50,902 bases of DNA from Bacillota bacterium (GTDB lineage Bacteria > Bacillota > Limnochordia > Darwinibacteriales > DTU012): positions 1 through 50,902 of the forward strand of contig JAAYMV010000044.1 of assembly GCA_012521185.1 (NCBI GenBank). The letters are read 5' to 3'. Each line of letters begins with the position of its first letter. The stretch's first letter is position 1. The position numbers and the translations under genes were made by a program. The notes beneath the pieces are model-generated. The model was not told the origin of the DNA. It ran no database searches and saw only the letters and a list, made by a program, of their open reading frames with translations. Of the stretch, positions 1 to 9,157 are shown one piece after another.

Positions 1-214
1 CCTTGCCCATAATTTTCGGACCAGCAATGGAAAAAGCAGCACTACCAAAGGCAAAAAGAATTACAATCACTAGTTTAGGGCGATAAGGTTGTAAATAGAC
101 TAAAAGTTTATTTAAAGTAGCTCGAAAGTTCTTTGGTTTTTCAAAACCTCTTGGCCCATGCCCCATTGGACCTCGCCGAGGTGAACTTGAGCTTCTATTA
201 GTTCTTTCACTCAT
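1..214 (-). CDS. ABC exporter half-transporter, second subunit (partial, N-terminus only)
   Basis: Only the first 71 codons are inside the window; the gene runs off the left edge. The start ATG overlaps the TGA of the upstream ABC gene in an ATGA arrangement, with AGGAGG about 9 bases before it. The product begins with a Ser/Arg/Gly-rich cytoplasmic tail (MSERTNRSSSSPRRGPMGHG), followed by a basic stretch and a first membrane helix near residues 48-68. This tail type is common in the second subunit of heterodimeric clostridial multidrug ABC exporters. Translational coupling to a gene with a degenerate ATP site suggests this subunit carries the catalytically complete Walker B and switch residues, but those lie outside the window. 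Substrate unknown. Confidence 0.85.
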   Translation of the reverse strand, partial: MSERTNRSSSSPRRGPMGHGPRGFEKPKNFRATLNKLLVYLQPYRPKLVIVILFAFGSAAFSIAGPKIMGK

Positions 215-2358
215 ATGGCTAGTTCCTCCTCAGATAATTGGGATGTGGCGATTTCTCGATAGACTGGACAATCAGCCAACAACTCTCGATGAGTTCCTAT
301 CCCAACTACTTTACCTTGATCCAGTACCACAATTTGATCAGCATTTACAATAGTGGCTATCCTTTGTGCCACCACTAAAATCGTTCGGTTTTTAATCTCT
401 TTACTAATCGCTTTTCTTAAGGCTGCATCAGTTTTAAAATCCAAAGCAGAAAAACTATCATCAAAGATCAATATTTCTGGTTCCTTAGCTAAAGCTCGAG
501 CTATGGACAGTCTTTGCCGTTGACCGCCAGAGACATTGGTGCCGCCTTGAGCTATTTCTGTTTGCAATTGATCGGCTTTTTCTGCAATAAAATCCTTTGC
601 TTGAGCAACTCGAACAGCCTTTTCAATTGCTTGCTCACTGGCATCATGGTTTTTACCATATCGTAAATTGCTTTCAATGGTGCCCATAAATAACACGCCT
701 TGTTGTGGCACATAACCAATGCGCTTACGCAATTCCTTTAAGCGTAAATCCTTAATATTTATTCCATCAATTAGGATGTCACCCTCGGTAGCATCGTAAA
801 ATCTAGGAATCAAATTTACCAATGTAGACTTTCCGCTGCCAGTACTACCGATAAAAGCAGTAGTTTTACCTGGCTCAGCTACAAAGCTAACATTTTGCAG
901 CACATATTCTTCTGCTCCAGGATACTTAAAACTAACATTGCGAAATTCAATTTTGCCTTCAATAGTATTTGGAAATTGTTTAGCTACTTTTGGCTCCTTA
1001 ATGGTCACCTCTTCTACTAAAACTTCATTAATTCGCCTAATAGAAACTGAAGCCCGTGGGAGAATTAAAGAAATCATAGAAATCATTAAGAAGGACATGA
1101 TAATTTGCATGGTATATTGCATAAAAGCCATCATATCTCCTACTTGAATTACTCCTTGATCCACTTCATGGGCTCCAACCCAAATAATAAGTAAGGTAAT
1201 GCCATTCATTAATAACATCATAGTTGGCATCATTAAAGCCATCAAGCGAGAAACAAACAAATGGGTCCTAGTTAAATCCTGATTGGCTTGTTCAAATTTT
1301 TCTTCCTCATAATTCTGGTTATTAAATGCCCGAATTACTAACATACCACTAAGAGCTTCTCGCATCACCCGATTTACCCGGTCTACTAGTTGCTGCAGCT
1401 TCTTAAACTTTGGTGTAGCAATGGCAAACAAAGTTACAACCAAGGTAGAAATAGCTAAAACCCCTACCGCGATAATCCAAGCCATAGAAGTATTGGTTCT
1501 TAAAGCCCGTAACACTCCGCCCACACCTAAAATTGGTGCATAAACCACACTGCGCAGCAGCATAATGATAAACATTTGTACCTGTTGGACGTCGTTAGTA
1601 GTCCGAGTTATCAATGAAGCAGTGGAAAAATTATTGATTTCTGCAGTAGAAAAGGTTGTGACCTTTTTAAAGATCTTACTCCTTAAACTTCTGCCTAAAG
1701 CAGCAGACACTCGCGCTGATAAAAAACCAACACTAATGGAGGCTGTCATTCCCACTAAAGCAATGGCTAACATTATTCCGCCAACAGTTAAGATATAATT
1801 GGATTGCACTTTTTGAATTTCCATGCCCAAGCTTTGATATTCTTCTTTAATAAAAGTTGTAGCTGCTTGGGTAAGAAAGGATTCAGGAATTATTGCTAAG
1901 GGATCCACATCTGAAGAAAGAGCTTGAGGTAAACTTTCTTCCAACATCCCCTTTTCTCTTCCAGATACAATAAGTATCGCCTTACCAAAAATAGCATTTA
2001 ATGCGTCCATTTCTTCCACAGTCAAGTCCTGTAAAACATATAGTTCTGTTTCTGTTAGACTAGGATATTTCCTTAACAAGCCCTCATATTCTTCTGTTCC
2101 TTGGCTGATTAACCGATAACTACTTGCTACTATTTCTTGATCTGCAGTTGTCATAAAGATACTGAGTTTATTAAAACTATCAATGCTCAAAAGATCTGGA
2201 ACTGCATTTTCAATCCCATTTTGTTGAATGCCTACATTAACTATCCGGGACATATAATCAGGTAAGGCTAAGTCAGTCATGGCTTGCAAATAGAGCAAGC
2301 CAACGATGACTAAGATAACCAATACGAATGGCTTGATCTCCTTTAAAATATTTCGCAT
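211..2358 (-). CDS. ABC exporter half-transporter with degenerate ATP site (ABCB type)
   Basis: Membrane exporter subunit of 715 residues: one N-terminal helix (about 11-29), a long extracytoplasmic insert (about 30-185), the remaining membrane helices (about 186-435), and a nucleotide-binding domain from about 465. Walker A is GSTGSGKST (504-512) and the signature is VSGGQ (609-613). The Walker B Glu is replaced by Asp (D634, in IFDDSFSALD) and the switch His by Gln (Q665, in VVAQRIATI). This pair of substitutions is known from the degenerate-site subunit of heterodimeric exporters such as TM287, BmrC and LmrC. It lies 15 bp after sbcC and overlaps its likely partner by 4 bp. The roughly 150-residue ectodomain insert makes it longer than a typical 580-residue half-transporter. 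The substrate (drug, lipid or peptide) cannot be told. Confidence 0.93.
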   Translation of the reverse strand: MRNILKEIKPFVLVILVIVGLLYLQAMTDLALPDYMSRIVNVGIQQNGIENAVPDLLSIDSFNKLSIFMTTADQEIVASSYRLISQGTEEYEGLLRKYPSLTETELYVLQDLTVEEMDALNAIFGKAILIVSGREKGMLEESLPQALSSDVDPLAIIPESFLTQAATTFIKEEYQSLGMEIQKVQSNYILTVGGIMLAIALVGMTASISVGFLSARVSAALGRSLRSKIFKKVTTFSTAEINNFSTASLITRTTNDVQQVQMFIIMLLRSVVYAPILGVGGVLRALRTNTSMAWIIAVGVLAISTLVVTLFAIATPKFKKLQQLVDRVNRVMREALSGMLVIRAFNNQNYEEEKFEQANQDLTRTHLFVSRLMALMMPTMMLLMNGITLLIIWVGAHEVDQGVIQVGDMMAFMQYTMQIIMSFLMISMISLILPRASVSIRRINEVLVEEVTIKEPKVAKQFPNTIEGKIEFRNVSFKYPGAEEYVLQNVSFVAEPGKTTAFIGSTGSGKSTLVNLIPRFYDATEGDILIDGINIKDLRLKELRKRIGYVPQQGVLFMGTIESNLRYGKNHDASEQAIEKAVRVAQAKDFIAEKADQLQTEIAQGGTNVSGGQRQRLSIARALAKEPEILIFDDSFSALDFKTDAALRKAISKEIKNRTILVVAQRIATIVNADQIVVLDQGKVVGIGTHRELLADCPVYREIATSQLSEEELAI

Positions 2359-2373
2359 ATCTTTCCTCCTGCA

Positions 2374-5300
2374 TTAGCTATGTTTTACTAAAATGGTGTG
2401 TTCAGTAACTGCATCAAAAGCATCATCATGGCTAATAACAAATAACTGATTAAACTGCTGCACGCTTTTTTGAATGGCAAACCCTAGACTTTCTCGCCGT
2501 TCTACATCTAGATTGGCTGTTGGTTCATCAAAAAAACCTACGCCAACATCTGAGAAAGTTTGCATTAATGCTAACCTAATAGCTAAAGCAGCAGTCATTT
2601 GTTCTCCGCCAGATAACTGCTTAAAGACCCGTTCCCGACCAAATCCTGCTGCGTTATCTTTCATAATCACTTCATACTGATCCGCCCATTCTAAATAGAC
2701 ATTCTCCCCGGATATACTACGATAAATTCCTGAGGCTAAAGTGGAAATATGGGTTCGATAGCGTTGCGCAATTGGATCAGCTGCTGCTTGCAGTACCTGG
2801 CGAATTAACTGTAATAATCCTCTAGCTTCCAGTAACACCTCTAATTCTTCCTGCTTAGTTGCTAAACGCTGTTGTTCAGTTTGTATCCGCTCTAGCTCCT
2901 TGGTCAGCTCACCGAGAGCCTTTTCTAACTGTTTTAACTCTAATTCCAAAGTATTTTTATTAAGTAACAAGTTCTGCAAGAACTGATCTGCTTGTTGATG
3001 TTCCTCAGGATCGTATTTATCCCCTAATTCAGCAAGTGTTTTCTGTTGCTGAGTTAATTGCTCCTGTAGTTTGCTTTGCTTGCCTTGCAGCTCTTGATAT
3101 TGACACTGTAAGCCTGCTAAGCGAGAAGCCATGGTGATGTTTTCCTTATACTGCTCATAATGACTTTGATTTTCTTGTAATAACTGCTTAACTTGAATAA
3201 TCTGCTGCTCCAAACTAGCAAATTTTTCTAATTCCATGCGTAAACTCGCTAACTCTTGCTCTTGCTCTTTGATCACTTGCAGTTGCTGTTCAAGTTGATT
3301 TTCTGCTGCCACGATTGCCTCAAGTTGACGTTTTTCCTCGAGCAACAGGTTTTCACAGAGATTAACATCTTGCTTAGCTAATTGGACTTGGTTTTCTGCT
3401 TGATTTAGAACCCCTCTCAACCATTCTTGCAAACTTTGCCCTTGTTCTAACTGTTCCTTAACCCAATGCGCCAACTGCTGTTTTTGCTCCTTAAATTTAA
3501 CTAACCAATTAGTAACCTCAGTTTGTGCTTGCGGCAGCTGCAAAATTGACCAGTCGATCTTTGGTACTGGATTGGGCATAAATGAGTAAGCATTATTAAA
3601 AGTCGTAGCCACAAAGAATTGAAAAGCTTTGTGTTTCTCAACAATTCCCCCTATAGTAGTAACGGTTTCGGTAACAAGATCGGCTAATAAATTCTGATCT
3701 AAACTGCTAGCTGCTTCCTGAATGGCTAATACAATGTCAGAAATTCTTTTCTCCAAATCTTCAATAGATTGCTGTGCATTTTTAGCCCTATCTATTTTAC
3801 CCTTTAATTCTAAAATCTTAGCTTGTAACTGACGTTCAGTTACTTCAGCCTGCTCTAATAGGGCAATTTCATCAGTTAAGCTAGCCAGCTGATTATGATA
3901 ATAACTAGATAAATTCCCTGCCACTTTGGTACTCGGACAAGTCTCATGAATAATTGGACAAATTCCTTGTTCTAAATATTGCCGATTTTGTACTAACGCA
4001 TCCCGGGCGCCAATTAGCTTCGCCTTTCTTTCTAGTACTGCTTCAAGCTGGGCTGCTTGCTCTTGACCTTTTAGTTCATCCAGTAATCTAGGTAAATCCT
4101 CAGTTTCCTTTTTCAAACTAGCCAATTGAGCTAAGTAATCGTCCATCAATACTTGTTTTTGGTAAGCATCGTCTAAAAGCAACTCATTGCTTTTAAACCA
4201 ATTGATTACTCTTTGCAAGCCAAATAAATCCTCTGTTATTTCCTGTTGGTAGGCAACCACATGCTCAACATTGCTTTTCGCCAATTCCAAAACTTGAGTT
4301 TTTTGCTTTAGTTCAGTTGTTAGTTGCTGCTGCTTCTTAGCTAACTCTTCTTTACGCCTCGCTAACTCCTGAGTTTTACTTTGGTACTCAGCTCTAGCAA
4401 TAGCATATTGCTTCTCCTCACTGTCTAGCTTAGTTTGTAATTTTCGTTGTTTAACTTGAGCTTGTTCCAATTCAGCAAGCTCGTGCTGTTTAGCTTGATA
4501 CAACTGAAAACCAGGAGCTGCTTCTTGAATTATTCTGTTAGCCATTTCTGCCTCACTAATTGCCTGAACCAAATTATGCTCTTGCTCTTGATAATGTTCT
4601 AAGCTTTGTTGGTTCAGTTTAATAGCCTGCTGTAAAGAATCAATTTCTGTTTTTAGCCTAAGCAATTGATTAACAAACTGTTGTTGCTCTTGGTACTGCT
4701 TACTAATCGTTTCTAACTCGTTAGTCTTATCTATAGTTTCTTTTGTCAATTGCTTAATTTGCTCTTCCACCTTTGGTAAGTTAACTACTTGTTCCTCAAT
4801 ATGCATTATTTCAGTTTCTAATCTAGCAATCGGGCCACTAAACTCGGCATTTAAGCCAGATGTTTTATTATAAACTTTACGATAGCCTTCTACACCTAAA
4901 ATCGCTTCAAATGTATCACGGCGCTGAGCAGGAGTTTCTAAAAAGGGTGTGGTAAAAGCTCCCTGTTGCACCGAAATTACTTGCCGGTATAATTCACGTA
5001 AGTTATCCTCTGGTGCTAAACCAATATTCGCTTTAATCCAATTAACCACATCTTGATTACCATGTAATTGTTCTAAGATGGCTCCTGATTCTTCATCGTA
5101 AACTTCCCATTTTAACGTTAAAGCGTTGGTATTAAACTTGCGAACGATCCGGTAAAGCCGTTGATCATTAGCTTCAATTAAGACCTGAACCTCGCCGCTT
5201 CTCTTACCTTCTTTAGTAAATTGCTTAGCTGTATAATCAATGTTGTCAAAAAGGGCAAAACCGATAGCTTCGATAATGGTAGATTTGCCAGCACCATTTA

Positions 5301-5397
5301 AACCAGAAATAAAATTAATTCCCGGTTGAAAAGTATATGTTACATCATCATAGCACTTAACATTAACCATTCTTAACTCAAGAATCTGCACTGGCAA
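2374..5397 (-). CDS. sbcC: DNA double-strand break repair nuclease subunit SbcC (Rad50-like ATPase)
   Basis: Large SMC-like ATPase of 1007 residues that partners SbcD to open hairpins and process DNA ends. Walker A is GLNGAGKST (32-40). A Gln/Glu-rich coiled coil (about 190-860) is broken by a hook region near 480-487. The C-terminal lobe has the signature LSGGEQ and Walker B ending in FFDEPTANLD. The hook Cys pair is C480 and C487, a CX6C spacing instead of the classic CXXC zinc hook. The start is TTG inside the 3' end of sbcD (20 bp overlap), preceded closely by AAGGAGAGA. An ATG at codon 10 is possible but has a weaker ribosome binding site and would clip the first beta strand. It lies in an sbcD-sbcC-ABC exporter run. 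Confidence 0.95.
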   Translation of the reverse strand: MPVQILELRMVNVKCYDDVTYTFQPGINFISGLNGAGKSTIIEAIGFALFDNIDYTAKQFTKEGKRSGEVQVLIEANDQRLYRIVRKFNTNALTLKWEVYDEESGAILEQLHGNQDVVNWIKANIGLAPEDNLRELYRQVISVQQGAFTTPFLETPAQRRDTFEAILGVEGYRKVYNKTSGLNAEFSGPIARLETEIMHIEEQVVNLPKVEEQIKQLTKETIDKTNELETISKQYQEQQQFVNQLLRLKTEIDSLQQAIKLNQQSLEHYQEQEHNLVQAISEAEMANRIIQEAAPGFQLYQAKQHELAELEQAQVKQRKLQTKLDSEEKQYAIARAEYQSKTQELARRKEELAKKQQQLTTELKQKTQVLELAKSNVEHVVAYQQEITEDLFGLQRVINWFKSNELLLDDAYQKQVLMDDYLAQLASLKKETEDLPRLLDELKGQEQAAQLEAVLERKAKLIGARDALVQNRQYLEQGICPIIHETCPSTKVAGNLSSYYHNQLASLTDEIALLEQAEVTERQLQAKILELKGKIDRAKNAQQSIEDLEKRISDIVLAIQEAASSLDQNLLADLVTETVTTIGGIVEKHKAFQFFVATTFNNAYSFMPNPVPKIDWSILQLPQAQTEVTNWLVKFKEQKQQLAHWVKEQLEQGQSLQEWLRGVLNQAENQVQLAKQDVNLCENLLLEEKRQLEAIVAAENQLEQQLQVIKEQEQELASLRMELEKFASLEQQIIQVKQLLQENQSHYEQYKENITMASRLAGLQCQYQELQGKQSKLQEQLTQQQKTLAELGDKYDPEEHQQADQFLQNLLLNKNTLELELKQLEKALGELTKELERIQTEQQRLATKQEELEVLLEARGLLQLIRQVLQAAADPIAQRYRTHISTLASGIYRSISGENVYLEWADQYEVIMKDNAAGFGRERVFKQLSGGEQMTAALAIRLALMQTFSDVGVGFFDEPTANLDVERRESLGFAIQKSVQQFNQLFVISHDDAFDAVTEHTILVKHS

Positions 5398-6664
5398 TCT
5401 CTCCTTCCTCTTTATCGCGCAGCTTTTTTATATGCTGGGCTAGTTTTGTTGCCATACCAATTAGAGCTTCCGATTCCAAACTTTCAGCACCTAACACAAG
5501 ATCATGAAATTGCCGAGCTGTTTGCACTACTTGATCAACAGCTGCAGGAGGTACTGCTGCCCGCTCTAATATTAGCTGATGTAAAACTTGCTTTTCCAAA
5601 GTTTCCCGCTCAAAACGGGATGAACCTTCATGGGTTCCGTAACTAGTACCTGCTAAAACCGTTTGATTCAAAAATTCAACTAATAAGCAAGGGTATTTTG
5701 CTTTAATTATTTCTTCGAGCTCCGCCCCACTAATCGCCAATGGACTGAATGGCAACTGGCCATAGATTACCACTCTAATCATCGGCAGTTGTTCATATTC
5801 GCCATAACGCTCCCCTAACTCAGCCACAAGCTTCTCATAAACCTGTTCTGGACTGGTTAAACCAGTTAAATCCAGCCGCAAATTAATTACTGGCCGTTGT
5901 AAACCAGAAATATGCTCAACTTCCATTTTTTGATCCTTAATCCGAACATGAAAAAAGCCCTTCACTTTATCAGCTTCACCTAAATCCCAGTTTTCCGGTG
6001 CTCCTGGATTAAAGATCCAATCGTCGATTTGATAAAATTCATGAACATGCCCCATAGCTAAATAATTGACTCGATTTTTCAAAGGAGTCACTTTATCTAA
6101 GGAGATTCCACCCAAATGCATTAATCTATTGATTGCCGAATGTAGTAATAAAACAGTAAAATCAGGACTTGCATCTAAAATTTCAGCTAATTCTTCAATT
6201 CGTTTTTCAGTCATAGAACCTAAATAGCCTAAACCAATAAAGCGGATACCATCTTTCACCAGTATATTACCAGGCGATTCAGGACTCCATTCTTTAAGAA
6301 TCAATTTCCCCTGTTCATCATAACAAGATCCTAAAAGATAAAAATAACCTTGGTCATTTAGAAAACTCATCCATGAATCATCTTCACCATAAGGAACCTT
6401 ATCATGATTTCCCTCTATTGCTATTACCTCTATTCCAGCAATTTTCAAGCGAGTTAACTGGGCAATTGCTTGACTGAGGGTTTTAGCATTAATCATCCGT
6501 TTGTTAAAAACATCGCCGGCTAACAACAAATAATTAACTTGATGATCAATTGCATAGTCAACAATATTGGCAAAGGCCTGTCCAAAATCATGAAAACGCT
6601 CTTCTTGATTAAATTGATTGTAACCTAGATGCAAGTCACTGCAATGCACAAAACTAATTTCCAT
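5378..6664 (-). CDS. sbcD: DNA exonuclease subunit SbcD (Mre11-like)
   Basis: Calcineurin-like metallophosphoesterase of 428 residues, the nuclease partner of SbcC. The metal-binding motifs are visible in order: CSDLHLG (about 8-14), LAGDVFN (about 48-54), EGNHDK (about 84-89), LLHS (about 172-175) and GHVHEF (about 205-210). The C-terminal 150 residues match the capping and SbcC-binding region of the family. AGGAGG stands 8 bases before the ATG. The gene starts only 27 bp beyond the pyk terminator hairpin and no good promoter is seen in between, so partial read-through from pyk, or a promoter hidden within the hairpin region, would be needed. It overlaps sbcC by 20 bp. Confidence 0.95.
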   Translation of the reverse strand: MEISFVHCSDLHLGYNQFNQEERFHDFGQAFANIVDYAIDHQVNYLLLAGDVFNKRMINAKTLSQAIAQLTRLKIAGIEVIAIEGNHDKVPYGEDDSWMSFLNDQGYFYLLGSCYDEQGKLILKEWSPESPGNILVKDGIRFIGLGYLGSMTEKRIEELAEILDASPDFTVLLLHSAINRLMHLGGISLDKVTPLKNRVNYLAMGHVHEFYQIDDWIFNPGAPENWDLGEADKVKGFFHVRIKDQKMEVEHISGLQRPVINLRLDLTGLTSPEQVYEKLVAELGERYGEYEQLPMIRVVIYGQLPFSPLAISGAELEEIIKAKYPCLLVEFLNQTVLAGTSYGTHEGSSRFERETLEKQVLHQLILERAAVPPAAVDQVVQTARQFHDLVLGAESLESEALIGMATKLAQHIKKLRDKEEGEIASADS

Positions 6665-6690
6665 TTAAGTGAACCTCCTGCCAAATTAAA

Positions 6691-6722
6691 AGTAAAAAGC
6701 GCTACCTATAAAGATAACGCTT
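6691..6722 (-). terminator. Rho-independent terminator after pyk
   Basis: On the minus strand, AAGCGTTATC pairs with GGTAGCGCTT (10 bp including two G-U pairs) around a TTTATA loop and is followed by TTTTTA. It sits 8 bases after the pyk stop and closes the dnaE-to-pyk operon. Confidence 0.75.
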
Positions 6723-6730
6723 AACCTCAA

Positions 6731-8152
6731 TTATTGGATTTCATAAACTTGTAATAAGTTGGTACTTCCGGGAACGTCTGTTTTTACTCCTGCTGTAATT
6801 GTTACTATATCACCAGATTGAACAAATTCCTGACTTAAAGCAGCTTCAACCGCTAAATCTATCATATCTTCAATGTTGTCTGCTGGTTCAACTAAGATTG
6901 GATATACACCCCAAGATAAGGCTAACTGTCTAACAACACTTGGATTTGGACAAATTGCTAAAATCGGAGATCTAGGCTTATATTTAGCAATATTTCTCGC
7001 AGTAGCTCCTGATTGGGTTGAGCAAAGAATTGCTTTAGCTTGTAAGTCTTGAGCTGTTTGGCAAGTAGAAAGCGAAATTGAGTCAGAAATAGTTTTTCTG
7101 GTTGTAGCCCTGCGATCATCTAATAACGCACTATAATCTAATGATCTTTCGATTCGACGAGCAATTGCACTCATTAATTCTACTGCTTTTACTGGATACT
7201 TACCAACAGCTGTCTCACCAGATAACATTACACAGTCTGTCCCATCGAAAATCGCATTAGCTACGTCAGCAATTTCTGCTCTAGTAGCCCGTGGATTACG
7301 AATCATGGAATCTAACATTTGTGTAGCAGTAATCACTGGCTTACCAGCTTCATTACATTTGCGAATCATCATTTTTTGCGCTACAGGTACCTCTTCAGGT
7401 GGAATTTCTACACCTAGGTCACCACGAGCAACCATGATTCCATCAGCTGCAGCAATAATCTCATCAATATTTTGTAAACCTTCATCACTTTCAATCTTAG
7501 CAATTACTGGAATATCGCCGCCAGCTTCTTTGATAATGTCTTTTACCGCTAAAACATGGCTTCCTTTACGTACAAAAGAAGCAGCAATAAAGTCTACTCC
7601 ATGCTTAACGCCAAATTTAATATGTTCAATGTCAGCCTCTGTTAATGGAGGTAAATCTACGCTAACACCTGGTAAAGAAACACCTTTTCGCGAGCTAAGC
7701 TCTCCGCCAATAACTACTTCACAATGAACATCGTTACCTTTTACTTCAGTTACTTTGAACTCAAGTAAACCATCGTCAATATAAATTGTGTTACCAGGAC
7801 CTAAATCTACATTTAAACGCTCATATTGAACGTAAGCCCGTTGTTGATCTCCTTCGCAGAATTCAGTAGTAAGGATGTACTTATCACCGGGATTAACAGT
7901 CACCTTGCCACCTTTAATATGACCTAATCTTATTTTTGGCCCTTGAATATCTAATAAAACCCCTAGATTAGCTCCTAATTCTTCAGCACAGGAGCGTAAG
8001 CGTCTTAATTGCTCCAAGTGATGATCCATACTACCATGAGAAAAATTTAGTCTTGCTACATTCATTCCAGCACGGATTAAGCTTTTGATCATTTCAGGGC
8101 TTTCACTGGCTGGTCCAATTGTACATACGATTTTTGTTTTTCGCATAACCAT
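6731..8152 (-). CDS. pyk: Pyruvate kinase (short form, without PEP-utiliser C-terminal domain)
   Basis: Converts phosphoenolpyruvate plus ADP to pyruvate plus ATP, the last step of glycolysis. The sequence shows the N-terminal KIVCTIGPAS motif, the NFSHG active-site segment, the metal/PEP-binding MVARGDLGVE and MLSGETAVGKYP. At 473 residues it ends after the allosteric C domain and lacks the roughly 110-residue PEP-utilising extension of Bacillus and Geobacillus pyruvate kinases. AGGAGG is 4 bases from the first ATG and 10 bases from a second ATG two codons on (MRKTKIV, the usual family start), so the first two residues are uncertain. It is the last gene of the acc-pfkA-pyk group, 18 bp after pfkA. 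Confidence 0.97.
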   Translation of the reverse strand: MVMRKTKIVCTIGPASESPEMIKSLIRAGMNVARLNFSHGSMDHHLEQLRRLRSCAEELGANLGVLLDIQGPKIRLGHIKGGKVTVNPGDKYILTTEFCEGDQQRAYVQYERLNVDLGPGNTIYIDDGLLEFKVTEVKGNDVHCEVVIGGELSSRKGVSLPGVSVDLPPLTEADIEHIKFGVKHGVDFIAASFVRKGSHVLAVKDIIKEAGGDIPVIAKIESDEGLQNIDEIIAAADGIMVARGDLGVEIPPEEVPVAQKMMIRKCNEAGKPVITATQMLDSMIRNPRATRAEIADVANAIFDGTDCVMLSGETAVGKYPVKAVELMSAIARRIERSLDYSALLDDRRATTRKTISDSISLSTCQTAQDLQAKAILCSTQSGATARNIAKYKPRSPILAICPNPSVVRQLALSWGVYPILVEPADNIEDMIDLAVEAALSQEFVQSGDIVTITAGVKTDVPGSTNLLQVYEIQ

Positions 8153-8170
8153 AAGTCCTCCTAAAACCTA

Positions 8171-9157
8171 TTAAATTGATGATAAGATATTTGCTAAATG
8201 ATAGTATTCCATATCGAGCTTCTGATCTTGTGCCAAAGCATATTCTAATTCCCAAGATTTTACCGCTTTATCAACTTCCCCAACCATTCTTCCTGTTTTA
8301 CCCTGATGGATTAAGCTAACAGCATGGTAAGCTAACCGACTAGATAACAAGCGATCGTTTACAGTTGGTGCACCACCTCTTTGGATTGCGCCAAGAATTA
8401 CAATTCTTGTTTCCATTCCGGTTTTTTCTTGGATATACTTACTCACTGCTACGGAAGGATTTGTTTGGTCTCCGTTTACCTGAGCACCTTCAGCTACCAT
8501 AATGATATTATGGTTCTTTCCAGCCCGATAGGCCTTTTGAATTTTTTCACATACTTGATCTAAATTATGTGGTACTTCTGGCACAATAATTGAGTCTGCT
8601 CCACCTGCCAATCCAGAATACAAGGCAATGTAGCCTGAACGGCGTCCCATAACTTCTACAATATAAATCCGTTCATGGGAGCTAGCTGTATCCCGAATTT
8701 TGTTCACCGACTCCATTACAGTGTTGACAGCAGTATCAAAACCAATAGTGAAATCTGTACAAGCAATATCATTATCAATAGTTGCTGGAATTCCAACTAC
8801 TGGAACGCCTTCTTTTTGTAGTGCTAAAGCACCAGTTAATGAACCATCACCGCCAATAACAACTAAAGCATCTATTTTATGCTTTTCCAAATTAGCAATG
8901 GCGGCAGCTCTACCTTCTTTATCCTTAAACTCTTGGGAGCGAGCACTTTTTAAAATTGTGCCTCCACGTTGAATAATGCCGGATACTGAGGCGCTGCACA
9001 GTGGTTCAATTTCATTATTGATTAAACCCTGGTAACCGCGGTAAATTCCATATGGTTCCATATTATAGCTAATAGCTGTTCGAACCACAGTTCTAATAGC
9101 GGCATTCATACCAGGTGCATCACCACCGCTTGTTAAAACACCTATTCTTTTTTTCAT
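8171..9157 (-). CDS. pfkA: ATP-dependent 6-phosphofructokinase
   Basis: Phosphorylates fructose-6-phosphate, the committed step of glycolysis. The sequence shows LTSGGDAPGMNA at the N-terminus, GGDGS (about 101-105) with Gly at the position that marks ATP rather than pyrophosphate use, and PATIDNDI with the catalytic Asp. The 328-residue length is slightly over the 319-320 of PfkA. The ATG overlaps the accA stop as ATGA, which gives translational coupling, and pyk follows after 18 bp. The accDA-pfkA-pyk order is a known Firmicutes arrangement that links fatty-acid precursor supply to glycolysis. Confidence 0.97.
   Translation of the reverse strand: MKKRIGVLTSGGDAPGMNAAIRTVVRTAISYNMEPYGIYRGYQGLINNEIEPLCSASVSGIIQRGGTILKSARSQEFKDKEGRAAAIANLEKHKIDALVVIGGDGSLTGALALQKEGVPVVGIPATIDNDIACTDFTIGFDTAVNTVMESVNKIRDTASSHERIYIVEVMGRRSGYIALYSGLAGGADSIIVPEVPHNLDQVCEKIQKAYRAGKNHNIIMVAEGAQVNGDQTNPSVAVSKYIQEKTGMETRIVILGAIQRGGAPTVNDRLLSSRLAYHAVSLIHQGKTGRMVGEVDKAVKSWELEYALAQDQKLDMEYYHLANILSSI

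Noticed and set aside
7305-7727. 140-codon plus-strand open frame inside pyk
   Set aside because: It is the antisense of conserved pyruvate kinase motifs and has no ribosome binding site or family resemblance.
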